A DNA stretch of 64,000 bases. Source: Cronobacter dublinensis subsp. dublinensis LMG 23823. GTDB lineage: Bacteria; Pseudomonadota; Gammaproteobacteria; Enterobacterales; Enterobacteriaceae. Numbering within the stretch: the stretch's first letter is position 1; each line of letters begins with the position of its first letter. The position numbers were made by a program, and so were the translations under genes. The notes under the pieces are model-generated. The model worked only from the letters and a program-made list of their open reading frames with translations. It was not told the origin of the DNA and made no database searches. Positions 32,605 to 41,566 of this stretch are shown in pieces. The stretch lies in assembly GCF_001277235.1 (NCBI RefSeq), contig NZ_CP012266.1, positions 3,472,001 to 3,536,000 of the forward strand. Reading direction: 5' to 3'.

Positions 32605-32718
32605 CACTCTACAACAGCAAAAATATCACGCTCTTTCCACTACCGACGAGCCCAGTGATACCGGGAAATATCGCCGTTTCACGGCGTCATTTCACCGGAC
32701 GCGCCGGAAATTGAGGGT

Positions 32719-32746
32719 TGTCTCAGAATCTCAGTATGCTAGGGTA
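32719..32746 (+). promoter_or_regulatory. proU main promoter (P2-like)
   Basis: TTGTCT (32719-32724) and TAGGGT (32741-32746) with 16 bases between lie within TCAGAATCTCAGTATG-type sequence. This is almost the same as the osmoregulated E. coli proU promoter. H-NS silencing would be expected by homology. Confidence 0.8.
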
Positions 32747-32812
32747 TGCCCGGTAACTATTTCCTGCAGGAATCATCTTAACGGCAAAATATAATAGGAC
32801 TCACGCTATTGC

Positions 32813-34015
32813 ATGGCAATTAAATTAGAGATCAAAAATCTATACAAGATATTTGGAGAGCACCCACAGCGGGCCTTTAAATATATTGAAAAAGGGCTTT
32901 CAAAAGCGGAAATACTGGAAAAGACTGGGCTGTCTGTCGGCGTTAAAGACGCCACTCTGGCCATTGAAGAAGGCGAGATATTTGTCATCATGGGATTATC
33001 CGGCTCGGGTAAATCCACTATGGTTCGCCTTCTCAATCGCCTGATTGAACCCACCCGCGGTCAGGTACTGATTGATGGCGAGGATATCGCCAGAATATCG
33101 GACGCTGCGCTGCGCGAGGTGCGCAAGAAAAAGATAGCGATGGTATTCCAGTCATTCGCGCTCATGCCGCACATGACGGTATTAAATAATACCGCCTTCG
33201 GCATGGAATTAGCCGGCGTACCGCTGAAAGAGCGTCACGAAAAAGCGCTTGATGCCCTGCGTCAGGTCGGGCTTGAGAATTATGCGCACGCGTACCCGGA
33301 TGAACTTTCCGGCGGAATGCGTCAGCGCGTGGGTCTTGCGCGCGCGCTGGCCATTAACCCGGATATTCTGTTAATGGACGAGGCATTCTCGGCGCTCGAC
33401 CCGTTAATTCGCAGCGAAATGCAGGATGAATTAATTAAGCTGCAATCGCGCCATCAGCGCACCATTGTGTTTATTTCCCATGACCTCGACGAAGCCATGC
33501 GAATTGGCGACCGCATCGCCATTATGCAAAACGGTGAAGTAGTGCAGGTCGGCACGCCGGATGAAATTCTCAATAATCCGGCCAACGATTATGTGCGCAC
33601 GTTTTTCCGCGGCGTCGATATCAGCCAGGTTTTCAGCGCGAAAGATATCGCGCGCCGCAGCCCGGCGGGTTTGCTGCGTAAAACGCCAGGCTTCGGCCCG
33701 CGCTCGGCTATCAAGCTGTTGCAGGATGAAGATCGCGAGTTTGGTTACGTGGTCGAGCGCGGCAACCGCTTTGTCGGCACCGTCTCGGTGGATTCTCTGA
33801 AAGCGGCGCTGGCGGCAGGCCAGGGGCTGGACAGCGCCTTGCTGGACGTGCCCGCGGCGGTCAACGCCGACACGCCGTTAAGCGAACTGCTCTCGCCGGT
33901 CGGGGTCGCGCCATGCGCCGTCCCGGTCGTGGGCGAGGAGCAACAGTATGTGGGCGTTATCTCGAAAGGGGTATTGCTGAAAGCGCTGGATCGCGAGGGG
34001 GCCACCAATGACTGA
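32813..34015 (+). CDS. proV: Glycine betaine/proline ABC transporter ATPase ProV
   Basis: Energy-coupling subunit of ProU. The 400-residue protein has Walker A GLSGSGKST, the Q-loop MVFQSFALMPHMTV, signature ELSGGMRQRVGLARAL, Walker B DILLMDEAFSALD and the switch HDLDEAM. The C-terminal region after about residue 280 is the paired CBS-type domain (ISQVFSAKDIA, YVGVISKGVLL) that senses ionic strength in this family. The start ATG 32813 matches MAIKLEIKNLYKIFGEH. It overlaps proW by eight bases. Confidence 0.97.
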   Translation: MAIKLEIKNLYKIFGEHPQRAFKYIEKGLSKAEILEKTGLSVGVKDATLAIEEGEIFVIMGLSGSGKSTMVRLLNRLIEPTRGQVLIDGEDIARISDAALREVRKKKIAMVFQSFALMPHMTVLNNTAFGMELAGVPLKERHEKALDALRQVGLENYAHAYPDELSGGMRQRVGLARALAINPDILLMDEAFSALDPLIRSEMQDELIKLQSRHQRTIVFISHDLDEAMRIGDRIAIMQNGEVVQVGTPDEILNNPANDYVRTFFRGVDISQVFSAKDIARRSPAGLLRKTPGFGPRSAIKLLQDEDREFGYVVERGNRFVGTVSVDSLKAALAAGQGLDSALLDVPAAVNADTPLSELLSPVGVAPCAVPVVGEEQQYVGVISKGVLLKALDREGATND

Positions 34016-35078
34016 TCAGACACAAAATCCGTGGGACACCGGCACCGCTGACGCCGCGGCTAACAACGCCGGCAGCGCCGACGCCTGGGGCAGCCCAACG
34101 CCCACGCCGGAAAGCGGCTCAACCGACTGGCTCACCAGCGCGCCGGCGCCCGCGCCAGAACATTTCAGTATCATGGATCCGTTCCATAAGACGCTGATCC
34201 CGCTTGACCGCTGGGTCACGGAAGGCATCGACTGGGTGGTAACGCACTTCCGCCCGCTGTTCCAGGGCATTCGCGTGCCGGTGGATTACATCCTGAACGC
34301 CTTCCAGCAGCTGCTGCTGGGGATGCCTGCGCCGGTGGCGATTGCGCTTTTCGCGCTGATCGCCTGGCAGATCTCCGGCGTCGGGATGGGGGTCGCGACG
34401 CTGGTATCGCTGATCGCCATCGGCGCGATCGGCGCCTGGTCGCAGGCGATGGTGACGCTGGCGCTGGTGCTGACCGCCCTGCTGTTCTGCGTGCTGATTG
34501 GCCTGCCGCTTGGGATCTGGCTTGCCAGAAGTCCGAGGGCCGCGAAGATCATTCGCCCCCTGCTGGATGCGATGCAGACCACGCCCGCGTTCGTCTATCT
34601 GGTGCCGATCGTTATGCTGTTTGGCATTGGCAACGTCCCAGGCGTGGTGGTGACGATTATCTTCGCCCTGCCGCCAGTGGTGCGCCTGACTGTCCTCGGG
34701 ATAAACCAGGTGCCGGAAGATCTCATCGAGGCGGCGCGCTCATTTGGCTCAAGCCCGCGGCAGATGCTGTTTAAAGTGCAGCTGCCGCTCGCCATGCCGA
34801 CCATTATGGCCGGGATCAACCAGACCCTGATGCTGGCGCTCTCGATGGTGGTGATTGCCTCGATGATCGCCGTCGGCGGCCTCGGCCAGATGGTGCTGCG
34901 CGGCATTGGCCGCCTCGACATGGGGCTTGCCACCGTGGGCGGCGTGGGCATTGTTATCCTCGCCATTATTCTCGACAGGCTGACGCAGGCGGTCGGGCGC
35001 GACGCCCGCAGCCGTGGCAACCGTCGCTGGTATGCCAGCGGCCCGCTCGGCCTTATCACTCGTCCATTCATGAAATAA
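34008..35078 (+). CDS. proW: Glycine betaine/proline ABC transporter permease ProW
   Basis: Membrane subunit of ProU, 356 residues. It has the long periplasmic Ala/Pro/Thr-rich N-terminus typical of ProW, then membrane helices from about residue 100. The EAA loop contact motif is EAARSFGSSPRQMLFKVQLP. Helices include VTIIFALPPVVRLTV and MVVIASMIAVGGLGQMV. The start overlaps proV by eight bases. Confidence 0.97.
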   Translation: MTDQTQNPWDTGTADAAANNAGSADAWGSPTPTPESGSTDWLTSAPAPAPEHFSIMDPFHKTLIPLDRWVTEGIDWVVTHFRPLFQGIRVPVDYILNAFQQLLLGMPAPVAIALFALIAWQISGVGMGVATLVSLIAIGAIGAWSQAMVTLALVLTALLFCVLIGLPLGIWLARSPRAAKIIRPLLDAMQTTPAFVYLVPIVMLFGIGNVPGVVVTIIFALPPVVRLTVLGINQVPEDLIEAARSFGSSPRQMLFKVQLPLAMPTIMAGINQTLMLALSMVVIASMIAVGGLGQMVLRGIGRLDMGLATVGGVGIVILAIILDRLTQAVGRDARSRGNRRWYASGPLGLITRPFMK

Positions 35079-35132
35079 CGTGCGGGCGGCGCAAGCCGCC
35101 CCGTTCCCTCCCCCTTTATAAAAGGAATAACG

Positions 35133-36137
35133 ATGCGACATTCTGTTCTTTTCGCCACAGCCTTTGCCACACTCGTTACCACCAGCACTTTTGCCGCCGA
35201 TCTTCCGGGCAAAGGCATTACCGTCCAGCCGGTGCAGAGCACTATCGCGGAAGAGAGCTTTCAGACGCTGCTGGTGAGCCGCGCGCTGGAAAAGCTCGGC
35301 TACACCGTGAATAAAACCAGCGAAGTGGATTACAACGTCGGTTACACCTCGATTGCCTCCGGCGACGCTACCTTTACCGCCGTGAACTGGCAACCGCTGC
35401 ATGACGACATGTACGCGGCGGCGGGCGGCGACAAGAAGTTTTACCGCGAAGGCACCTACGTGACCGGCGCGGCGCAGGGTTATCTGATAGACCGTAAAAC
35501 CGCCGAGAAATATCACATTACCAATATCGCCCAGCTGAAAGATCCCAAACTCGCGAAGCTGTTCGACAGCAACGGCGACGGCAAAGCGGACATGATGGGC
35601 TGCACGCCGGGCTGGGGTTGCGAAGCGGTGATTAATCATCAGAACACGGCGTATCACCTGCAGGACACCGTGACCGTGAACCACGGCAATTATGCCGCGA
35701 TGATGGCTGATACAATTGCGCGTTATAAAGAAGGCAAGCCGGTGCTCTATTACACCTGGACGCCGTACTGGGTAAGCGACGTGCTGAAGCCGGGTAAAGA
35801 TGTGGTGTGGCTACAGGTGCCGTTCTCTTCCCTGCCGGGCGAGCAGAAAAACATCGACACCAAGCTTGCGAATGGCAACAACTTTGGCTTCCCGGTGAAT
35901 ACGATGCATATCGTGGCGAATAAAGCCTGGGCGCAGAAAAACCCGGCGGCGGCGAAGCTGTTCTCGGTGATGAAACTGCCGATTACCGATATCAATGCCC
36001 AGAACGCGATGATGCACAGCGGCAAAGCGTCAGAGGCGGATATTCAGGGTCACGTTGATGGGTGGATCAAGGCCCACCAGCAGCAGTTCGACGGATGGAT
36101 CAACGACGCGCTGGCCGCGCAGAAACAGGCGCGTTAA
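35133..36137 (+). CDS. proX: Glycine betaine/proline-binding periplasmic protein ProX
   Basis: Substrate-binding subunit of ProU. The signal peptide MRHSVLFATAFATLVTTSTFA is cleaved before ADLPGKG. Trp residues of the betaine-binding aromatic box are in NWQPLHDD, PGWGCEAV and YYTWTPYW. The 334-residue length is normal. Cells would use it for high-affinity osmoprotectant uptake with ProVW. A strong terminator follows. Confidence 0.97.
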   Translation: MRHSVLFATAFATLVTTSTFAADLPGKGITVQPVQSTIAEESFQTLLVSRALEKLGYTVNKTSEVDYNVGYTSIASGDATFTAVNWQPLHDDMYAAAGGDKKFYREGTYVTGAAQGYLIDRKTAEKYHITNIAQLKDPKLAKLFDSNGDGKADMMGCTPGWGCEAVINHQNTAYHLQDTVTVNHGNYAAMMADTIARYKEGKPVLYYTWTPYWVSDVLKPGKDVVWLQVPFSSLPGEQKNIDTKLANGNNFGFPVNTMHIVANKAWAQKNPAAAKLFSVMKLPITDINAQNAMMHSGKASEADIQGHVDGWIKAHQQQFDGWINDALAAQKQAR

Positions 36138-36150
36138 CACGCGCAGACAA

Positions 36151-36177
36151 CACCCGCCGCCCGGCGGGTGTTTTTTT
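36151..36177 (+). terminator. proX terminator
   Basis: CACCCGCC, loop GCCC, GGCGGGTG and a run of seven T, 14 bases after proX. Confidence 0.92.
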
Positions 36178-36192
36178 ATATGGCTTTGATAT

Positions 36193-36217
36193 GGCGGGTG
36201 CGCCTGGCTTACCCGCC
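36193..36217. repeat. REP-like intergenic palindrome, second copy
   Basis: GGCGGGT and ACCCGCC flank GCGCCTGGCTT. It is nearly identical to the element at 26264-26289. It lies between proX and the MFS gene. Confidence 0.7.
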
Positions 36218-36394
36218 CTGGAGTCTGTCATTGCACCCACCGTCGCCCTGAACCGCTGCCATTGCCTTACCCCTCCAAAACGCACAATCTGACACTTAAC
36301 AATTCCTCAACAATCTGGCGCTGCGGAGCGGTTCCGTTATCATAATGGCTTTCGGCACGCGTTTTCCCGCCCTCTTAATGACATAAAAGAAGCC

Positions 36395-37579
36395 ATGACT
36401 AAACACTCTCAAGGACTTAGCCCTTCGCTGACGGTATTGATGTCCGTCGCGACCGGCCTTGTGGTGGCGAGCAACTACTATGCTCAGCCGCTGCTCGACA
36501 CCATCGCCAGAGCCTTCGCCATTACCGCCAATCAGGCGGGCTTTATCGTCACCGCCGCCCAGCTCGGCTACGCCTTCGGGCTGCTGTTCCTGGTGCCGCT
36601 GGGTGATATGTTCGAGCGCCGCAGCATGATTGTGGTGATGACGCTGCTGGCCGCCGCCGGGATGCTGATCACCGCCAGCAGCCACACGCTCACGATGATG
36701 ATTTTGGGCACCGCGCTGACGGGCCTGTTCTCGGTGGTCGCGCAAATCCTGGTACCGCTCGCCGCCACGCTCGCCGCGCCGGAAAAACGCGGCAAGGTGG
36801 TCGGCACCATTATGAGCGGCCTGCTGCTCGGCATTCTGCTGGCGCGTACGGTATCCGGCGCGCTCGCGAGTCTCGGCGGCTGGCGCACCGTCTACTGGGT
36901 GGCGACAGTGCTGATGGTCATCATGGCGCTGGCGCTCTGGCGCGGCCTGCCTGCGGTGAAGCAGACCAGCACGCTTAACTATCCGCAGCTGCTCGGCTCC
37001 ATCTTCAGCCTCTTTACCCGCGATAAGCTGCTGCGCACCCGCGCGCTGCTGGGCTGCCTGACCTTCGCCAACTTCAGCATTCTCTGGACCTCGATGGCAT
37101 TTTTACTGGCGGGCGCGCCGTTTCACTTCTCGGACGGCGTGATTGGGCTGTTTGGTCTTGCGGGTGCCGCAGGCGCGCTGGCCGCGCGTCCGGCGGGCGG
37201 TTTTGTCGATAAAGGCAAAGCGCATCTCACCACGACCTGGGGGCTGGTGCTGCTGTTGCTGTCATGGATTGCCGTCGCGCTCGGCCAGTTCTCGGTTATC
37301 GCGCTGATTATCGGCATTCTTGTTCTCGACCTCACGGTGCAGGGCGTGCATATCACCAACCAGAGCGTTATCTACCGCATTCACCCGGACGCGCGTAACC
37401 GCCTGACCGCAGGTTATATGACCAGCTATTTTATCGGCGGCGCGGCCGGGTCGCTCATTTCCGCCTCCGCGTGGCAGCACGCCGGATGGAACGGCGTCTG
37501 TGCGGCGGGCGCATTTATCGCGCTACTAAATCTGGTAGTGTGGTGGCGCGGCTATCACCGCCACAGCGGGGCAGAGTGA
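36395..37579 (+). CDS. MFS transporter (YgaY-like)
   Basis: A 394-residue 12-helix major facilitator. The N-half has ASNYYAQPLLDTIARAF and the loop 2-3 motif GDMFERRSMIV. The C-half includes FANFSILWTSMAFLLAG and GAAGSLISASAWQHAGWNG. Sequence style is that of the YgaY/drug-efflux group; in E. coli K-12 the gene at this place (ygaY) is a pseudogene, whereas here it is intact. Substrate unknown. A REP-like repeat and about 200 bases separate it from proX. Confidence 0.85.
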   Translation: MTKHSQGLSPSLTVLMSVATGLVVASNYYAQPLLDTIARAFAITANQAGFIVTAAQLGYAFGLLFLVPLGDMFERRSMIVVMTLLAAAGMLITASSHTLTMMILGTALTGLFSVVAQILVPLAATLAAPEKRGKVVGTIMSGLLLGILLARTVSGALASLGGWRTVYWVATVLMVIMALALWRGLPAVKQTSTLNYPQLLGSIFSLFTRDKLLRTRALLGCLTFANFSILWTSMAFLLAGAPFHFSDGVIGLFGLAGAAGALAARPAGGFVDKGKAHLTTTWGLVLLLLSWIAVALGQFSVIALIIGILVLDLTVQGVHITNQSVIYRIHPDARNRLTAGYMTSYFIGGAAGSLISASAWQHAGWNGVCAAGAFIALLNLVVWWRGYHRHSGAE

Positions 37580-38128
37580 GGTCTGCGTCGCACCTTTGCC
37601 GTCCTGAATGCCCGTGAAGGGTGTTAAGGGCGGTAACACTCTGTTAAGGTTGTGCTGAGTTATTTATTCGAGTGATTTTAACTTCGGCAATATATCAAAA
37701 ACGTATATGGATATACCCACACCCTTAAGCCCCTCCCTGCCCCGTCGCATCCTCATACTGGCAGGGAGCATAAGCGAAATTTTGCCATCACTTTTCAGCG
37801 GCTTGTCCGTGGCGCTCGTCCCGCGTTTGTGTGCTGTATCGCCTGGTTTGCTATCACCAGAATCGACATCTTACATTTCCACTACTTATATAAATGACGG
37901 CCGGCTCGCCCCGTTTTCCGCCGATACGCGTCGTGTCAGCGCGTCGTTATTTTCTCATGCCCGCCTGGCCGCAGCGCCATCTGGCAAGGCGGCGGGCGCT
38001 CCGGGTTATGGAATAGTCCGGAAGCTCATGACGGTAACGTAGCCATTAGTGATTCACCTAAATAATAGATTTACATGATTTGTTACCGTCGTTATTATAT
38101 CGGCTGCAATTAATGAGGTTATACCCAA
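37580..38128. other. Intergenic region upstream of mprA; ygaZH absent
   Basis: No supported gene in about 550 bases. A palindromic stretch CCCGCC...GGCGGG lies near 37962-37996. E. coli has ygaZ and ygaH (valine exporter) here; no trace of their reading frames is visible. The end of the interval should hold the mprA-emrAB promoter. Confidence 0.55.
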
Positions 38129-38659
38129 ATGGATAGTTCGTTTACGCCCATTGAACAGATGCTTAAATTTCGCGCCAGTCGCTACGAGGATTTTCCGTAT
38201 CAGGAAATCCTGCTGACTCGCCTGTGCATGCACATGCAGGGCAAGCTGCTGGAAAACCGCAATAAAATGCTGAAGGCTCAGGGGATTAACGAGACGTTGT
38301 TTATGGCGCTGCTGACCCTGGAGTCTCAGGAGAATCACAGTATTCAGCCGAGCGAGCTGAGCTGCGCACTGGGATCGTCGCGCACGAACGCCACCCGCAT
38401 TGCCGATGAGCTGGAAAAACGCGGCTGGATCGAGCGTCGCGAAAGCGATAACGATCGCCGCTGTCTGCATCTTCAGCTGACCGAAAAGGGTCAGGAATTT
38501 TTACGTCAGGTGCTGCCGCCGCAGCATAACTGCCTGCACCAGCTGTGGTCTTCCTTAAGCGGCCAGGAGAAAGAACAGCTGGAGCACATTACCCGTAAGT
38601 TACTTGACCGTCTCGACCAGATGGAAGAGGACAATACGATGCTTGAGGCCGTTCGCTAA
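38129..38659 (+). CDS. mprA: MarR-family repressor of EmrAB
   Basis: EmrR/MprA represses the emr operon until hydrophobic weak acids or uncouplers bind. The 176-residue sequence MDSSFTPIEQMLKFRASRYE is followed by the winged helix (IQPSELSCALGSSRTNATRIADELEKRGWI) with wing residues ERRESDNDRRC, then a dimerisation helix. It leads the mprA-emrA-emrB operon, with a hairpin before emrA. Confidence 0.96.
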   Translation: MDSSFTPIEQMLKFRASRYEDFPYQEILLTRLCMHMQGKLLENRNKMLKAQGINETLFMALLTLESQENHSIQPSELSCALGSSRTNATRIADELEKRGWIERRESDNDRRCLHLQLTEKGQEFLRQVLPPQHNCLHQLWSSLSGQEKEQLEHITRKLLDRLDQMEEDNTMLEAVR

Positions 38660-38718
38660 CGGGCCAATAAGCGCTCGTTTCGCAAACGTGCTGTTGCAAG
38701 GAAAACGCTACACTGACA

Positions 38719-38742
38719 GGCCAGCATCGAGCTGGCCTTTTT
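38719..38742 (+). terminator. Hairpin between mprA and emrA
   Basis: GGCCAGC, loop ATCGA, GCTGGCC and five T, 60 bases after mprA. It probably lowers read-through into emrAB relative to the regulator. Confidence 0.65.
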
Positions 38743-38795
38743 GACAACAGAGGTCGGCGAACGCCGACGACAACAATAAGAACGTGGAGATAAAC

Positions 38796-39971
38796 ATGAG
38801 CGCAAATGCGGAGAACACCACCCCGCAGCAACCGGTTAATAAGAAGAAGGGTAAGCGCAAAGGTGCCCTGCTGTTATTAACCTTGCTCTTTGTTGTTATT
38901 GCCGTGGCGTATGGCGTTTACTGGTTTTTAGTGGCGCGTCATTTCGAGGAAACCGATGACGCCTACGTGGCAGGGAATCAGGTTCAAATCATGGCGCAGG
39001 TCTCCGGCAGCGTCACGAAAGTGTGGGTTGAGAACACCGATTTTGTGAAAAAAGGCGACGTGCTGGTCACCCTCGACCCGACCGATGCCCAGCAGGCCTT
39101 TGAAAAAGCGCAGACGCAGCTCGCCTCAAGCGTGCGCCAGACCCGCCAGCTGATGATCAACAGCAAGCAGTATGCCGCGAATATCGACGTGCAAAAAACC
39201 GCGCTGGCCCAGGCCCAGAGCGATTTAAACCGTCGCGTGCCGCTCGGCAGCGCCAACCTGATTGGCCGTGAAGAGCTCCAGCACGCCCGTGACGCCGTCG
39301 CCAGCGCCCAGGCGCAGCTCGATGTCGCCATTCAGCAGTACAACGCCAACCAGGCGATGATCCTCGGCACGACCCTTGAAGATCAGCCTGCCGTGAAACA
39401 GGCCGCCACCGAAGTGCGCAACGCCTGGCTTGCCTTGCAGCGTACGAAAATTGTTAGCCCGATGACTGGCTATGTGTCACGCCGCTCGGTGCAGGTGGGC
39501 GCGCAGATCAGCTCCAGCACGCCGCTGATGGCGATTGTGCCGGCGAGCGGCTTGTGGGTGGACGCGAACTTTAAAGAAACGCAGCTGGCGCATATGCGCA
39601 TCGGCCAGCAGGCGACGGTCATCAGCGATATCTACGGCGATGACGTCGAGTACACCGGCAAAGTGGTCGGCCTGGATATGGGCACCGGCAGCGCCTTCTC
39701 GCTGCTGCCCGCGCAGAACGCGACCGGCAACTGGATCAAAGTGGTTCAGCGTCTGCCAGTGCGTATCGAGCTGGATCCGAAACAGCTGGAACAGCATCCG
39801 CTGCGCATCGGTCTCTCTACGCTGGTTAAAGTGAACACCAGCGATCTCGATGGCGGCGTCCTCGCGACGCAGACCCGCTCGCAGCCCGCGTATGAAAGTA
39901 ACGCGCGCGAAATCAGCCTGGAGCCGGTGAATAAGCTGATTAACGACATCGTGCAGGCGAACGCGGGTTAA
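38796..39971 (+). CDS. emrA: EmrA membrane fusion protein of the multidrug efflux pump
   Basis: Periplasmic adaptor linking EmrB to TolC. I chose ATG 38796 (391 residues, MSANAENTTPQQ) with GGAGA upstream; an earlier ATG four codons back is less likely. One N-terminal membrane helix (LLLLTLLFVVIAVAYGVYWF-like, about 25-45) precedes the barrel-sandwich (YVAGNQVQIMAQVSGSV, VLVTLDPTDAQQ), a long coiled coil and the second lipoyl half (SPMTGYVSRRSVQVG). Confidence 0.97.
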   Translation: MSANAENTTPQQPVNKKKGKRKGALLLLTLLFVVIAVAYGVYWFLVARHFEETDDAYVAGNQVQIMAQVSGSVTKVWVENTDFVKKGDVLVTLDPTDAQQAFEKAQTQLASSVRQTRQLMINSKQYAANIDVQKTALAQAQSDLNRRVPLGSANLIGREELQHARDAVASAQAQLDVAIQQYNANQAMILGTTLEDQPAVKQAATEVRNAWLALQRTKIVSPMTGYVSRRSVQVGAQISSSTPLMAIVPASGLWVDANFKETQLAHMRIGQQATVISDIYGDDVEYTGKVVGLDMGTGSAFSLLPAQNATGNWIKVVQRLPVRIELDPKQLEQHPLRIGLSTLVKVNTSDLDGGVLATQTRSQPAYESNAREISLEPVNKLINDIVQANAG

Positions 39972-39985
39972 CAGGCGGAGGTTGT

Positions 39986-41524
39986 ATGCAGCAACGTAAA
40001 CCGCTGGAAGGGGCGCAACTGGTCATTATGACCATCGCCCTTTCGCTTGCCACGTTCATGCAGGTGCTGGACTCCACCATCGCGAACGTGGCTATCCCGA
40101 CGATCGCCGGTAACCTGGGCGCCTCGCTGAGTCAGGGCACTTGGGTTATCACCTCGTTCGGGGTGGCGAACGCCATCTCTATCCCGATTACCGGCTGGCT
40201 CGCCAGACGCGTCGGCGAGGTGCGGCTGTTCGTCTGGTCCACTATCGCGTTCGCCATCGCCTCCTGGGCATGCGGCGTCTCCAACAGCCTGAACATGCTG
40301 ATTTTCTTCCGCGTGATTCAGGGGATTGTGGCCGGGCCGCTGATCCCGCTCTCCCAGAGTCTGCTGCTGAGCAACTACCCGCCCGCCAAACGTTCCATCG
40401 CGCTGGCGCTGTGGTCGATGACGGTGATCGTCGCGCCTATCTGCGGCCCGATCCTCGGCGGCTGGATCAGCGATAACTACCACTGGGGCTGGATTTTCTT
40501 TATCAACGTGCCTATCGGCATCGCGGTCGTGCTGATGACGCTGCAATCGCTGCGCGGACGCGAAACCCGCACCGAGCAGCGGCGCATCGACGCCGTGGGG
40601 CTGGCGCTGCTGGTTATCGGTATCGGCAGCCTGCAGGTGATGCTCGATCAGGGCAAAGAGCTCGACTGGTTTAACTCCACTGAAATCGTGGTGCTGACGG
40701 TGGTGGCCGTGGTGGCGCTCTGCTTCCTGATCGTCTGGGAGCTGACCGACGAGCATCCGATTGTCGACCTCTCGCTGTTTAAGTCGCGTAACTTCACTAT
40801 CGGCTGCCTGAGCATCAGTCTTGCCTACATGCTCTACTTCGGCTCGATTGTGCTGCTGCCGCAGCTGTTGCAGGAGGTCTACGGCTATACCGCTACCTGG
40901 GCGGGGCTCGCCTCGGCGCCGGTCGGGATCATTCCGGTTATTCTCTCGCCGATTATCGGGCGCTTCGCGCATAAGCTGGATATGCGCCGCCTGGTGACGT
41001 TCAGCTTTATTATGTACGCGGTGTGCTTCTACTGGCGCGCGTATACCTTCGAGCCCGGCATGGATTTCGGCGCGTCAGCGTGGCCGCAGTTTATCCAGGG
41101 CTTCGCGGTGGCCTGCTTCTTTATGCCGCTCACCACCATCACCCTCTCCGGCCTGCCGCCTGAGCGGCTGGCGGCGGCGTCGAGCCTGTCGAACTTCTTA
41201 AGGACGCTGGCGGGCTCAATCGGCACTTCCATTACCACGACGCTCTGGACCAACCGGGAATCAATGCACCACGCGCAGATGACCGAGTCGGTGACGCCGT
41301 TTAACCCCAACGCGCAGGAGATGTACAACCAGCTTCAGGGCATGGGAATGACGCAACAGCAGGCGTCCGGGTATATCGCTCAGCAGATAACCAACCAGGG
41401 GCTGATTATCTCGGCAAATGAGATTTTCTGGGCCTCCGCGGGCGTGTTCCTGATCCTGCTCGGGCTTATCTGGTTTGCCAGACCGCCCTTCGGAGCGGGC
41501 GGCGGCGGCGGCGGCGCCCACTGA
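39986..41524 (+). CDS. emrB: EmrB multidrug efflux MFS transporter (DHA2)
   Basis: A 512-residue 14-helix proton-driven exporter. Family motifs are TFMQVLDSTIANVAIPTI in helix 1, SWACGVSNSLNML and the motif C region VIVAPICGPILGGWI in helix 5. It begins 15 bases after emrA. The tail is glycine-rich and ends in HH-poor GGGGGGAH. Substrates in E. coli are CCCP, nalidixic acid and thiolactomycin. Confidence 0.97.
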   Translation: MQQRKPLEGAQLVIMTIALSLATFMQVLDSTIANVAIPTIAGNLGASLSQGTWVITSFGVANAISIPITGWLARRVGEVRLFVWSTIAFAIASWACGVSNSLNMLIFFRVIQGIVAGPLIPLSQSLLLSNYPPAKRSIALALWSMTVIVAPICGPILGGWISDNYHWGWIFFINVPIGIAVVLMTLQSLRGRETRTEQRRIDAVGLALLVIGIGSLQVMLDQGKELDWFNSTEIVVLTVVAVVALCFLIVWELTDEHPIVDLSLFKSRNFTIGCLSISLAYMLYFGSIVLLPQLLQEVYGYTATWAGLASAPVGIIPVILSPIIGRFAHKLDMRRLVTFSFIMYAVCFYWRAYTFEPGMDFGASAWPQFIQGFAVACFFMPLTTITLSGLPPERLAAASSLSNFLRTLAGSIGTSITTTLWTNRESMHHAQMTESVTPFNPNAQEMYNQLQGMGMTQQQASGYIAQQITNQGLIISANEIFWASAGVFLILLGLIWFARPPFGAGGGGGGAH

Positions 41525-41540
41525 CGCCACGCGTTAAAAA

Positions 41541-41564
41541 GGCCCGCACTGGCGGGCCTTTTTT
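41541..41564. terminator. Bidirectional terminator between emrB and the GGDEF-EAL gene
   Basis: GGCCCGC, loop ACTG, GCGGGCC with T-runs on both strands. It ends emrB on plus and the convergent gene on minus, although that gene's stop lies only two bases away. Confidence 0.85.
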
Positions 41565-41566
41565 AT

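Noticed and set aside
37707..38042. Plus-strand 111-codon frame between the MFS gene and mprA
   Set aside because: Composition is Ser/Pro/Ala-rich without structure, there is no ribosome site, and nothing like YgaZ or YgaH is seen.
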